Source: Tropicibacter oceani
GTDB taxonomy: Bacteria; Pseudomonadota; Alphaproteobacteria; Rhodobacterales; Rhodobacteraceae
Assembly: GCF_029958925.1 (NCBI RefSeq)
Contig: NZ_CP124616.1
Coordinates: 1,674,001 to 1,738,000 of the forward strand
DNA length: 64,000 nucleotides
Reading direction: 5' to 3'
Positions within the stretch are counted from its first letter, which is position 1. Every line of letters begins with the position of its first letter. Under the pieces are notes generated by a model that saw only the letters and a list, made by a program, of their open reading frames with translations, was not told the DNA's origin and did not search any database. Shown here in pieces: positions 48,948 through 57,759 of the stretch. The position numbers and the translations under genes were made by a program.

Positions 48948-51161
48948 TCAATTACAATTGATGGACAGGTATTTCTTGGACGACCATCCGGTTGCCCCGC
49001 CGCGCCCCGCGTAGGGCGACATGCAGTTGCCGGACACGCATTGCACCTTGGCCCAGGTACCGCTTTGCGCCAGAACCTTGACCCGGTCGCCCAGGTACAG
49101 CTCGGATATCTTGCGGCCGGACCGGGCGTTGGGCTGGTCGCGCACGGCCAGGAAGCCGGCCCCGGTCGCGGTGTTGTAGGTGCTGATCGGGCCAAGGTTG
49201 ATCACATTGCCCCAGCACACCCGCTGCACCGAGGGTTTGTTCGAGGTCAGCAAGGGGCTGTAGACCCAGCCGCGCCGCCCGTCGGGGAGGATCACGTTCG
49301 ACCATTTTCCCTGCCGCGCAAAGACCTGCACGGTCGAGCCCGAGGGCACCTCGGTGATGATCCCGTAGTTGGTCGAAGGGCCAGAGCGCACGTTCAGCGA
49401 CCCGTCGCTGTTGTTGTCCACATACATGGTGGTCGTCGAAGGCGCGCCGCCACCGCCACCGCCGCTGCTGCCATAGATCACCTCGGCGACAAAGCGGTTG
49501 CCGCTGGAACAATAGCTGTCGCCGGGAATGGCGCCTTGCGACTTCAGCTGGCTCAGCCGCGCGTCCGACCGCGACCGCGACAGGGTTTCGACAACAACGC
49601 CGTAGTAACCGTTGTCGGATTGGAAAATCCGCACGCCGCTGCGCCCGGGGAACCATTGCTGGACAAAGCCCTGCGCCTCGGCGATCGAGGTGCGCGAGGC
49701 GGTCACGATGTAGCAACTCGAACTGCCCAGCGTGTAATTGCCGCGCACGATCTGCGGGCCGCCGGTGCCAGCCTCGGGGCGCGACGGCGCCGGCGGGGTT
49801 TTCAGCCAGGCGATGCGGTCAACGACCACCCGCCCGATGCAAGAGGCATTGCCGCCACAGGCATTGCGCGTGCCGCTCAGCCAGCTTTTCTGATCCGAGG
49901 CCGACACGTGGCTCTGCCCGTTATAGGCGCTGCTCATCTCGGCATCGAGGCCCGCAAGATAGGGGTCGGCGCAGATCGCCGCTTCGGTCGCGTTCAGGGT
50001 TCCGCCGCACCAGGGGCGCAGCAGTGTCGGGGTGGGCGTCACCGCGGGCGGTTGCGGCGGGCTTGGCGCGATCGGCGCGGCCGCCATATCGTCACCGCCG
50101 CACTGGCTGTTGACATAGCCCTGCGCAAAGACCGCGTAGGGATGGCCCTGACACTGCGTCAGATAGGCGTCATAGGCATAGCACTGGCCCAGTTCCTTGG
50201 CCTCTTTGTACATGCCGTCGCACATGGCGGCATTGCCGGCCAGCTCGTCGCCGCCGGGCAGCGGTTGGTCGCCTCCGGCAGCGGGCGGCACCGGTGCGGC
50301 ATCGGTGACTGGCCCGCCAAGGCCGGGCTTCAACGCCGCCTCAAGCACGCTGGACCGGGCAAGGATATCGCGCATCGGGATGGCAAAGTTCACGCTGTCG
50401 CGCTTGGACCCGGCATGGTGCAGCCCCACCACCATCTGCAAGGATGCGTCGATGACCGGAGAGCCGGAGTTCCCCGGCAGCGTGTCACAGGTGTGCAGCA
50501 ACTGGTGCCCCGACAGGGCGGGGCGGTTGGCGCGGCACTGTTCGCGGCTGATGCGCTGCGCCTCGCCCATCGGGTGGCCGATCACCCAATAGGGATCGCC
50601 GTCCTGCGGGGTCTGGTTCGACAGGGCCAGCATGCCGTATTCGGCGCTGGGATCGCCCAGCACTTCGAGCACCGCATAATCGAGATCCTTGTGCGCCTCG
50701 ATCGGGGTGGGCGACACGATAAAGGTCCGTGTGCCGTCCTCGACCCCCTGCTGGGTATAGCCGGCGACGAATTGCACCGCGTCGATGCGCGTCGCCTCGG
50801 CCTGCGCATTGTCCAGAATGCCGGGCACACAGTGATAGTTGGTCAGGATATGCTTGTCCGACACGATAAAGGCGGTGCAGGGGAAAATCCCCGCGTCGGT
50901 CAGGATGTCCAGCCGCCCCACCGCATGGCCCATCCGGGCAAAGACGCTTTGCGGCGAATAATTCTGGATCGACTCGTTGTTGTACTGGCCGACCGAGAGT
51001 TCAAGCTCGATATCCCCGGTTCCGGCGGCCTGTTTGCGGCTCAGGACCACGCGCCCGAAACTGCCCCGTTCAAAGCCGACGAATTCCTGAGCCTGCGCCA
51101 GGCGGGGGGCGCTTGCGCCCAAACCGGCAAGGCAAATGGCCAATGCTGTCAAGATACGCAA
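48948..51161 (-). CDS. Secreted multidomain trypsin-like serine protease with LprI, SPOR-like and SH3 domains
   Basis: The 737-aa protein has a signal peptide (residues 1-24). The S1 protease domain has His110 (TNYHC), Asp161 (KDLDYAV) and Ser232 (PGNSGSPV), so it should be active. Residues about 395-460 match the LprI/DUF1311 region, about 475-560 look like a SPOR-type domain, and two bacterial SH3 domains fill 575-640 and 650-737. It is probably anchored to cell wall. The start appears to be TTG at 51161 after GGGGGGATGACG; no in-frame ATG fits. It is the first gene of a four-gene operon. Confidence 0.8.
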   Translation of the reverse strand: MRILTALAICLAGLGASAPRLAQAQEFVGFERGSFGRVVLSRKQAAGTGDIELELSVGQYNNESIQNYSPQSVFARMGHAVGRLDILTDAGIFPCTAFIVSDKHILTNYHCVPGILDNAQAEATRIDAVQFVAGYTQQGVEDGTRTFIVSPTPIEAHKDLDYAVLEVLGDPSAEYGMLALSNQTPQDGDPYWVIGHPMGEAQRISREQCRANRPALSGHQLLHTCDTLPGNSGSPVIDASLQMVVGLHHAGSKRDSVNFAIPMRDILARSSVLEAALKPGLGGPVTDAAPVPPAAGGDQPLPGGDELAGNAAMCDGMYKEAKELGQCYAYDAYLTQCQGHPYAVFAQGYVNSQCGGDDMAAAPIAPSPPQPPAVTPTPTLLRPWCGGTLNATEAAICADPYLAGLDAEMSSAYNGQSHVSASDQKSWLSGTRNACGGNASCIGRVVVDRIAWLKTPPAPSRPEAGTGGPQIVRGNYTLGSSSCYIVTASRTSIAEAQGFVQQWFPGRSGVRIFQSDNGYYGVVVETLSRSRSDARLSQLKSQGAIPGDSYCSSGNRFVAEVIYGSSGGGGGGAPSTTTMYVDNNSDGSLNVRSGPSTNYGIITEVPSGSTVQVFARQGKWSNVILPDGRRGWVYSPLLTSNKPSVQRVCWGNVINLGPISTYNTATGAGFLAVRDQPNARSGRKISELYLGDRVKVLAQSGTWAKVQCVSGNCMSPYAGRGGATGWSSKKYLSINCN

Positions 51162-51363
51162 ACGTCATCCCCCCGGAAAAATGGTCTTTGTGAAACTGAG
51201 CGCCATGTTCGGGGCTGGGAGGGGCATCTGTCAACGAAGGAAAACCAGACCCGGCCTCATCAAGGACTTTGGCCGGGGGCAAGGCGCGGCATGGGACCAA
51301 TGGATGATGGACGGCCCTGCATTTTTGTGCGTAATTTCCCAGATCAGGGGGAATTTGCAAAAG

Positions 51364-52071
51364 ATGCAGGATTTTTCGTCAGTCTTGATCGCCGCACTGG
51401 GCCTGATCGCGCAAGGCGACGCGGACCTGTGGGAAATCATCGGGCTGTCGCTGCGCGTGACCCTCAGCGCGGTGGTGATCGCCTGCGTGATCGGCCTGCC
51501 GCTGGGCGCGGTGGTCGGGGCCTTCCGCTTTGCCGGGCGCGGGGCGCTGAACGTGCTGCTCAATGCGCTGATGGGCCTGCCGCCGGTGGTGGTGGGGCTG
51601 TGCGTGTACCTGATGCTGTCCGCCTCGGGGCCGCTGGGCGTGCTGGGCCTGCTGTATACCCCGACGGCGATGATCATCGCGCAGGTGGTGCTGGTGACGC
51701 CCATCGTGGCCGCCCTGACCTGGCAGGTGACCGAAGACCTCAATGCCGAATACGCCGAACATTTCGATTCGCTTGGTGTGGGCCGGCTGGACCGGATCGG
51801 CGCGCTGCTTTGGGACGCGCGCTACAGCCTGCTGACGGTGGCGCTTGCGGGTTTTGGCCGGGCCGTGGCCGAAGTTGGCGCCGTCATCATCGTCGGCGGC
51901 AACATCAACCATGTCACCCGCGTGATGACCACGACGATCGCGCTGGAAACCTCCAAGGGCAACCTGGAACTGGCGCTGGCGCTGGGGGTCGTGCTTTTGT
52001 CGATCGCGGTGGCGGTGAACGCTGCGGTCATGGGGCTGCGCAGCACAGCGGTGCGGGCTGCCTATGCATGA
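51364..52071 (+). CDS. tupB: Tungstate ABC transporter permease
   Basis: The 235-aa inner-membrane permease has about five membrane segments and the EAA-like loop HFDSLGVGRLDRIGALLWDARYSL that contacts the ATPase. The GLPPVVVGL and PTAMIIAQVVLVTPI segments are typical of TupB. Start at 51364 is chosen from the family N-terminus; the ribosome site is weak (GGGGAA). The 200-bp upstream region is shared with the divergent protease operon and holds a CCCGGCC/GGCCGGG inverted repeat (about 51250-51285). Confidence 0.88.
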   Translation: MQDFSSVLIAALGLIAQGDADLWEIIGLSLRVTLSAVVIACVIGLPLGAVVGAFRFAGRGALNVLLNALMGLPPVVVGLCVYLMLSASGPLGVLGLLYTPTAMIIAQVVLVTPIVAALTWQVTEDLNAEYAEHFDSLGVGRLDRIGALLWDARYSLLTVALAGFGRAVAEVGAVIIVGGNINHVTRVMTTTIALETSKGNLELALALGVVLLSIAVAVNAAVMGLRSTAVRAAYA

Positions 52072-52849
52072 TGGTTGCAACATGCCGGGCCTGCTGCCCC
52101 AGGCCGCCGAAGCGCCGCTGCCGCCGGTGCTGTTGCAGGCGCGCGGGCTGCGCTTTTGCGCTGGCGGGCGCGCCCTGATCGACGGGGTCGACCTGACCCT
52201 GCGCGCAGGCAGCCGCACGGTGATCCTTGGCCCCAATGGCGCGGGCAAAAGCCTGCTGCTGCGGCTGTTGCACGGGCTGATCGCGCCCGATCAGGGCAGG
52301 GTCACCTGGAACGACCAGCCCCTGTCGGGCCAGTCCTGCCGCGACCAGGCCATGGTGTTCCAGCGCCCGGTGCTGTTGCGCCGCTCGGTGCTGGCGAACC
52401 TGCGTTTTGCCCTCAAGGCGCGCGGCATTCCCCGCGCCGACCGCGCCGCCCGCGCCCTCGAGGCGCTGGACCGCGCCCGCCTGACCGACCGCGCCCGCAG
52501 CCCGGCGCGGGTGCTGTCGGGCGGTGAACAACAGCGGCTGGCGCTGGCCGTGGCGCTGGCCGGGCGGCCCCGGATGCTGCTGCTGGATGAACCCACCGCC
52601 AGCCTTGATCCCGCCTCGACCGACGCGGTCGAACGCATGATGGCCGAGGCGAACGCCACCGGCATCGCCACCGTGATGGTCACCCATGACGCGGGTCAGG
52701 CGCGCCGCGTCGGCGACGACCTGGTCTTTCTTCAGGACGGCAGGATCGCCGAAGCCGGCCCCGTATCGCAGCTGCTCGATCATCCCCGCTCGCGGCCGCT
52801 GCGGGCATGGACCGAAGGCCGGCTGTGGTTGCCAAAGGACGGCGCCTAG
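52064..52849 (+). CDS. tupC: Tungstate ABC transporter ATP-binding protein
   Basis: The 261-aa ATPase powers tungstate import. Walker A is GPNGAGKS, the signature LSGGEQQRLALA, Walker B MLLLDEPTASLDP and the switch His in VTHDAG. The ATG at 52064 overlaps the tupB stop; a second in-frame ATG at 52082 is possible. The gene order here is B-C-A instead of the more usual A-B-C. Confidence 0.9.
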   Translation: MHDGCNMPGLLPQAAEAPLPPVLLQARGLRFCAGGRALIDGVDLTLRAGSRTVILGPNGAGKSLLLRLLHGLIAPDQGRVTWNDQPLSGQSCRDQAMVFQRPVLLRRSVLANLRFALKARGIPRADRAARALEALDRARLTDRARSPARVLSGGEQQRLALAVALAGRPRMLLLDEPTASLDPASTDAVERMMAEANATGIATVMVTHDAGQARRVGDDLVFLQDGRIAEAGPVSQLLDHPRSRPLRAWTEGRLWLPKDGA

Positions 52850-52883
52850 ACAGGTTTCACACTCCCAAACACAGGAAATTCCA

Positions 52884-53711
52884 ATGCTCAGACGTCATTT
52901 TCTTGGTCTCGTTGCGGCCGCCGGAACGGTTCTTGGCCTTGCGGGGGGCGCGGCGGCCGATGACGGGTTCATCGTGGTGCAATCGACCACCTCGACCCAA
53001 AACTCGGGGCTGTTCGACCACATCCTGCCGATGTTCCGGCAAAAGACCGGGATCGAGGTGCGCGTGGTTGCCGTCGGCACCGGCCAGGCGATCAAGAACG
53101 CTGCCAACGGCGATGGCGATGTGCTGTTCGTGCACGCCAGACCGGCCGAGGAAAAATTCGTCGCGGCAGGCGACGGGGTGAAACGCTTTGACGTGATGTA
53201 CAACGATTTCGTCATCGTCGGCCCGGCCGCCGACCCCGCCGGGGTGGCAGGCACCAGCGATGTCGTGGCGGCGCTGCAAAAGATCGCCGAGGCGCAGGCG
53301 CCCTTTGCCTCGCGCGGGGACGATAGCGGCACGCACAAGGCGGAACTGGCGCTCTGGGCGCAGACCGGCGTCGATGTCACCGCCGCCTCGGGCGGGTGGT
53401 ACCGCGAAACCGGGTCGGGCATGGGCGCGACGCTGAACACGGGGCTTGGCATGGGGGCCTATGTGCTGACCGACCGCGCCACCTGGATCGCCTTTGGCAA
53501 CAAGGGCGATACCGCGATCGCGGTGCAGGGCGATGACAGGATGTTCAACCAGTACGGCATCATCCTCGTCAACCCGGACAAGCATCCGGGCGTCAAACCC
53601 GCGCAGGGCCAGGCCTTCATCGACTGGATCCTCTCTGACGAAGGCCAGGCCGCCATCGCCGGCTACCAGATCGACGGCCAGCAACTGTTCTTCCCCAACG
53701 CGGCGCGCTGA
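52884..53711 (+). CDS. tupA: Tungstate-binding periplasmic protein
   Basis: The 275-aa protein has a signal peptide (residues 1-25) and the oxyanion-binding TTST segment within VVQSTTSTQNSGL (near 33-43), which is how TupA holds tungstate. The middle contains GDDSGTHKAE and GMGAYVLTDRATW, and the C-terminal lobe ends FIDWILSDEG...FFPNA. It completes tupBCA. Tungsten is the cofactor metal of many formate dehydrogenases, and accessory genes for such an enzyme lie downstream. Confidence 0.92.
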   Translation: MLRRHFLGLVAAAGTVLGLAGGAAADDGFIVVQSTTSTQNSGLFDHILPMFRQKTGIEVRVVAVGTGQAIKNAANGDGDVLFVHARPAEEKFVAAGDGVKRFDVMYNDFVIVGPAADPAGVAGTSDVVAALQKIAEAQAPFASRGDDSGTHKAELALWAQTGVDVTAASGGWYRETGSGMGATLNTGLGMGAYVLTDRATWIAFGNKGDTAIAVQGDDRMFNQYGIILVNPDKHPGVKPAQGQAFIDWILSDEGQAAIAGYQIDGQQLFFPNAAR

Positions 53712-53726
53712 TCGCAGCTTCCAATT

Positions 53727-53772
53727 GCCACAAATATCCTGCGGGGGTCCGGGGGTGCAAAACCCCCGGCGC
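53727..53772 (-). repeat. Dispersed repeat, copy e (reverse orientation)
   Basis: Read on the minus strand: CCCCCGG arms, then CAGGATATTTGTGGCAATTGG. It lies between the convergent tupA and regulator genes. Confidence 0.55.
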
Positions 53773-53804
53773 GTCGCCAGCGTTGCGCAGGCCGGTCTGA
53801 ATGA

Positions 53805-54659
53805 TCAGGCCGAAAGCCAGCGCACCGCGCCAAGATCGCTCAGGTCATAGCCGCCCATGGTGGCGGCTTTTTCGGTCAGGGCGGGCTTGCCGGCCATGCC
53901 CAACAGCCGCTGAACCGGCGCGGTGAAATAGCTGCGCCGGTCGATCAGCAGGTCAAAGCTTTCGTCGATCAGCGGCAGGAAATCACAGCCGAATTGCCGC
54001 GCCATCGCCGCCAGTCCCAGCGCCGCGTCGGCCTGGCCTTCGGCCACCATCGCCGCCGCGTCGCTTTCGCTGCGCGCCACGCCCGCGACGGTGAAATCGG
54101 CCGCGTCCAGCCCGGCGTCGTCCAGCAGCCGCTGCCACAGCTGCGCGGTGCCTGCCGCCGCCTGCCGCAGCGCCACGCGCCGGCCGCGCAGATCGGCCAG
54201 CCCAGCGACGCGCGGCGCCATGGCCTCGGACAGGATCAGCCCGCGCGCGCGCCGGGCCCAGTGGATCAGGACGCAGTCGCTCAGCCCCTCGGCCTGCACG
54301 GCCTGCAGGTTCCAGCCGCCTTGATCGGGGATGTGCAGACCGGCCAGCGCGGCCTCGCCCCTGGCAAAGCGCGCCAGCCCGTCCAGGCTGCCCCCGGTCA
54401 ACAGCGCCAGCCCGCATTCGCTTTCGCGCACCGCCCAGTCCAGCAGGGGGTCATGCGATCCGGCCAGAACCGCTGGCCGCTCCAGGCTGCGCCCCTCGAT
54501 CCAGGCCAAAAGCTCGGCGCGTGGAAACAGCAGTTTGCCGGTGATGCGGCGGTGCGGGATTTCGCCTTCGCCCGCAAGGTCATAGACCTTGCGTTCCTTT
54601 ACCCGCAAAAGGTCGGCCACCTCCTTGGTGGTCAGAAAGGCTGGGCCAGTGTCGCTCAT
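53805..54659 (-). CDS. One-component regulator: excisionase-type HTH plus substrate-binding domain
   Basis: The 284-aa protein has an N-terminal HTH_17 domain (residues 1-65: LTTKEVADLLRVKERKVYDLAGEGEIPHRRI, read in two parts) and a C-terminal periplasmic-binding-protein-like domain (about 70-280) without signal peptide, so it is a cytoplasmic sensor. Such HTH-PBP proteins are found near molybdate and tungstate genes, where the binding domain senses the oxyanion. The start at 54659 has AAAGAG upstream. It lies convergent to tupA and 51 bp after the amino acid transporter ATPase, so it could control either. Confidence 0.8.
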   Translation of the reverse strand: MSDTGPAFLTTKEVADLLRVKERKVYDLAGEGEIPHRRITGKLLFPRAELLAWIEGRSLERPAVLAGSHDPLLDWAVRESECGLALLTGGSLDGLARFARGEAALAGLHIPDQGGWNLQAVQAEGLSDCVLIHWARRARGLILSEAMAPRVAGLADLRGRRVALRQAAAGTAQLWQRLLDDAGLDAADFTVAGVARSESDAAAMVAEGQADAALGLAAMARQFGCDFLPLIDESFDLLIDRRSYFTAPVQRLLGMAGKPALTEKAATMGGYDLSDLGAVRWLSA

Positions 54660-54709
54660 GCGCTCTTTGTACGAAGTGTCGGGGCGGTTTGGCAATCGCC
54701 CCCGGGCGG

Positions 54710-55438
54710 TCACAGCACACGCGACAGAAAGGCCCTGGTGCGGGGCTGCTGCGGGTCGTTGAAGATCTGCGCCGGCGGGCCCGCCTCGCAGATCCGCCCC
54801 TGATCGAGGAAACAGACGGTATCGGCCAGCTCCCGGGCAAAGTTCATTTCATGCGTGGCCAGCACCATGGTCATGCCTTCGTCGCGCAGGCTGCGCAGCA
54901 CGTCCAGCACCTCGCCCACCAGTTCGGGGTCCAGCGCGCTGGTGATTTCGTCGAACAGCATGATTTCGGGGTTCATCGCCAGGGCGCGGATGATCGCGAC
55001 ACGCTGCTGCTGGCCGCCGGACAGCTGGTCGGGATAGTGCTGCATGTGCTGGCCCAGGCCAAAGCGGTCGAACAGCGCAGAGACGGTCGGCGCCAGCGCG
55101 GCGCGGGACAGCCCCTTGATCCGGCGCGGTGCCAGCATGACGTTTTCGGCCGCCGTCATGTGCGGAAACAGGTTGAAGCTTTGGAACACCATGCCGATGC
55201 GCTGGCGAACGGGCTGCGGATCGCGGCCCGGCTCTGAAATGTCATCGCCATCCAGAAGGATCCGCCCGTCGTCCACCGGTTCCAGCAGGTTCATGCAGCG
55301 CAGCAGTGTCGATTTCCCCGACCCCGAGGCCCCGATCAGGCAGATCATCTGCCCCGGCTCGATGGTCAGGTCGATGCCCTGCAGGACCTGCGTCGTACCA
55401 AAGCTTTTGCGGATGTCGCACAGTTCCAGCCGGGCCAT
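54710..55438 (-). CDS. Polar amino acid ABC transporter ATP-binding protein
   Basis: The 242-aa ATPase has Walker A GASGSGKS, the signature [17 protein letters not shown] and Walker [14 protein letters not shown], matching the HisP/GlnQ group. The start overlaps the permease stop by one base (ATGA). It is the last gene of a three-gene transporter operon. Confidence 0.92.
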   Translation of the reverse strand: MARLELCDIRKSFGTTQVLQGIDLTIEPGQMICLIGASGSGKSTLLRCMNLLEPVDDGRILLDGDDISEPGRDPQPVRQRIGMVFQSFNLFPHMTAAENVMLAPRRIKGLSRAALAPTVSALFDRFGLGQHMQHYPDQLSGGQQQRVAIIRALAMNPEIMLFDEITSALDPELVGEVLDVLRSLRDEGMTMVLATHEMNFARELADTVCFLDQGRICEAGPPAQIFNDPQQPRTRAFLSRVL

Positions 55439-56259
55439 CAGGATCGCGCCCTTGCCTGTTTGTTCATCAGGTAATCCGCATAGCGCGTGGCCGGAATGGT
55501 GATGGCCAGAAAGATCAGCGCTGCGCCCACGTAGGGGGTGAAATTGGCCAGCAGGGATTTGTAGACCCCGGCTTGGCGGAAAATCTCGACCGGGCCGATG
55601 AAGGACAAGAGCGCCACGTCCTTTTGCAGCGCCACAAAGAGGTTCATGTTGGCCGGAACCACCCGGCGCAGCGCCTGCGGCAGGACGACAAAGCGCATGG
55701 TGTCGGAATGCGACAGACCCAGCGACAGGGCGGCGTTGCGCTGGCTGGCGTGGATTGATTCAATGCCGGATCGGATCACCTCGGCCACGTAGGCGGCATA
55801 GACGAGGATCAGCGCGAGGCTGCCCCAGAGGTAGGGCGAATTCCACGGCCGCGGCAGGCCAAGCCCGGGAATGCCGAACCCGATCAGGTAGATCACCAGG
55901 ATCACCGGAAGGCCGCGAAAGATGTCGGTGTACAGGACCGCCACCAGCCGCAAGGGATAAAGCGCCGGGCTTTTGACATCGCGCATCAGGGCCACGATCA
56001 GGCCAAGGGCGGCGATCAGCGGCGCGCACCAGGCAAAGATGGCGATGTCCATCACAAAGGCGTTCAGCAGGCCGGGAAAGGTCTTGGCAAAGACCTCGGC
56101 GTTGAAAAAGCTGCGTTTGACGGCCTGCCATCCCGGGGCCAGCGGGATCAGCAGGACAAGCGCCAGCACCACCGCCCCTGTCGAGGCGGCGGCGACCAGC
56201 GTGGCGCGGCGGCGTTGCCGGGCCTCGAACTGTTGGCGGCGGGTTGGTTGCGGTGTCAT
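55438..56259 (-). CDS. Polar amino acid ABC transporter permease
   Basis: The 273-aa inner-membrane protein has five to six membrane segments and the cytoplasmic EAA loop [21 protein letters not shown]. The N-terminal 30 residues are Arg/Gln-rich and cytoplasmic. It belongs to the HisM/GlnP family. The dispersed repeat copy f separates it from the upstream binding protein gene, which may lower downstream expression. Confidence 0.92.
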   Translation of the reverse strand: MTPQPTRRQQFEARQRRRATLVAAASTGAVVLALVLLIPLAPGWQAVKRSFFNAEVFAKTFPGLLNAFVMDIAIFAWCAPLIAALGLIVALMRDVKSPALYPLRLVAVLYTDIFRGLPVILVIYLIGFGIPGLGLPRPWNSPYLWGSLALILVYAAYVAEVIRSGIESIHASQRNAALSLGLSHSDTMRFVVLPQALRRVVPANMNLFVALQKDVALLSFIGPVEIFRQAGVYKSLLANFTPYVGAALIFLAITIPATRYADYLMNKQARARS

Positions 56260-56274
56260 GGTGCCTTGTTGCCT

Positions 56275-56345
56275 CCGGGGGGGGCAGGGGGCGCTGCCCC
56301 CGTCGCTGCGCGACTCCCCCGGAGTATTTTTGCCAAGAAGAAGCC
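56275..56345 (+). repeat. Dispersed repeat, copy f
   Basis: GGGGGCGCTGCCCCC-type arms are followed by CTCCCCCGGAGTATTTTTGCCAAGAAGAAG. It lies between the transporter binding-protein and permease genes of one operon, not at an operon end. Confidence 0.65.
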
Positions 56346-56349
56346 GGGA

Positions 56350-57165
56350 TTATTCGATCACGGGAACGGCGGTGGCCTGTTGCAGCCATTCGGCTTCGAT
56401 TTCGGCCAGTCTGCCGCTGTCCTTCAGGGCACCGAGGGCGGCGTCGACGCAGGGTTTCAGGGCGCTGCCTTCCTCCATGAGGATGCCGAACTGGTCGGGG
56501 TTGGCACTGCGCGCGGCGGGGAACTGGCCCAGCAGGGTGCCGCCTTCGACGACGACGCCGGCGAGGTAGAGCGCGGTGGGCAGGTCGAAAAGGGCGGCGT
56601 CGATCTGGCCGGCCTGAAGGGCGGCGGTCACATCGGCGTTGTCGCCGTACAGAAGCGGCGCCTTTTCGGGCTGGATCAATTCGCTGAGCATCGGGACGGC
56701 GGTGGTGCTTGCGTCGGCGCCCCAGATCAGGGATTTGAGGCTGTCGGCGCTGGCGGTTGCCCCGGCATCGACGACCTTTTGGGTGGTCAGAACGGCCATG
56801 GCCGAGCTGTAGTAGGGCTGCGAGAAGTCGACCATCTTTTCGCGGTCCTCGGTGATCGAGAACTGTTGCAGGTTCAGGTCAAAATCCTTGGCGCCGGGCT
56901 GGATGGCCTGGTCGAAGGAGGTGCGCACCCAGGTCACCTGGTCATCGGCAAAGCCCATTTCGGCCGCCACCGCATAGGCCACGGCCGCTTCGAAGCCGGC
57001 CTTGCTTTCGGGGGCGTCGTCCATGACCCAGGGGTAGTAGGCAGGGTTGCCGGTGGCGATGGTCAGCGTGCCATCGGTGATGGTCTTGCCTGCCGCGCAG
57101 TCGTTCTGGGCGATGGCGGCGCTGGCAAGGCCCAGCGCGAGGGTGGTGTAGATCCAGAGTTTCAT
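56350..57165 (-). CDS. Amino acid ABC transporter substrate-binding protein
   Basis: The 271-aa periplasmic protein has a signal peptide (residues 1-19) and the family core TLTIATGNPAYYPW, DFDLNLQQFSITEDREKMVDFS and the later two-lobe region. The DREK element of the SBP_bac_3 family is kept, so an amino acid or related small molecule is the likely ligand. It is the first gene of the transporter operon. Confidence 0.9.
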   Translation of the reverse strand: MKLWIYTTLALGLASAAIAQNDCAAGKTITDGTLTIATGNPAYYPWVMDDAPESKAGFEAAVAYAVAAEMGFADDQVTWVRTSFDQAIQPGAKDFDLNLQQFSITEDREKMVDFSQPYYSSAMAVLTTQKVVDAGATASADSLKSLIWGADASTTAVPMLSELIQPEKAPLLYGDNADVTAALQAGQIDAALFDLPTALYLAGVVVEGGTLLGQFPAARSANPDQFGILMEEGSALKPCVDAALGALKDSGRLAEIEAEWLQQATAVPVIE

Positions 57166-57270
57166 CTTGGGGTTCCCCTTGGGTTGATGGCGTTCAGAGT
57201 TGCCGCGCGCGCGGGTCTTGTCCAGTGGGTTCGGGGGAGAGAAGATTTTTCGCCGAAAAATCTGTTCCCC

Positions 57271-57759
57271 TCAGTGATGGTGATCGTCAAGGGATCCGTG
57301 GATGGCGAATTGTTCGATCCCGGCGTCCTGCGCTTCGATCACGCGAAAGGATTCGCGCACGCCCGCTTCGGTCAGCTCGCGCGCGACGGTCAGCAGGGTG
57401 TTGGGATCATGGTCTTCGCACAGCTCGGCCATGTGGTCGATTTCGGCCCTGGCCACGGGCAGCGCCGCGTCGATCGAGGGGGCGCCGTAGTAGGTGACGA
57501 AGTGCTGTGCCAGGATCCGGCCCAGCGTTTCGGCCTCGGCGGGTTCGACCTGGGTGACGGCGACAAAGGTCACCCGCCCGCCGGTTTCCAGCCCGAACCA
57601 GCCGTTGGCAAAGGCCTGCCGTGCCTTGCCTTCCAGGTCTGTCTCGCCCCAGTCGGAAAACTCGAAACCGCCGGGGATGCACCATTCCCCGGTCCGTGCC
57701 GGAGAGGCGTAGACGCGGGTATCGCTTTCGTCGAAGTGGATCGCGCGGGCAAGTTTCAT
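57271..57759 (-). CDS. DUF6505 family protein
   Basis: The 162-aa protein has no signal or membrane segment and matches the DUF6505 pattern: LARAIHFDESDTRVYASPAR at the start and a His-rich end (DDHHH) that could bind metal. It is in a cluster with Mrp/ApbC and DUF6494 and I recall this set beside formate dehydrogenase genes in Rhodobacteraceae. GGAGG precedes the start. Its start overlaps the stop of the ligase-like gene by 4 bp. Confidence 0.75.
   Translation of the reverse strand: MKLARAIHFDESDTRVYASPARTGEWCIPGGFEFSDWGETDLEGKARQAFANGWFGLETGGRVTFVAVTQVEPAEAETLGRILAQHFVTYYGAPSIDAALPVARAEIDHMAELCEDHDPNTLLTVARELTEAGVRESFRVIEAQDAGIEQFAIHGSLDDHHH

Noticed and set aside
48387..52178. A 1263-codon plus-strand open frame
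   Set aside because: It runs antisense to the protease and cytochrome genes, which have signal peptides, motifs and ribosome sites. Its product is low-complexity Arg/Gly/His-rich with no family, typical of GC-rich shadow frames.
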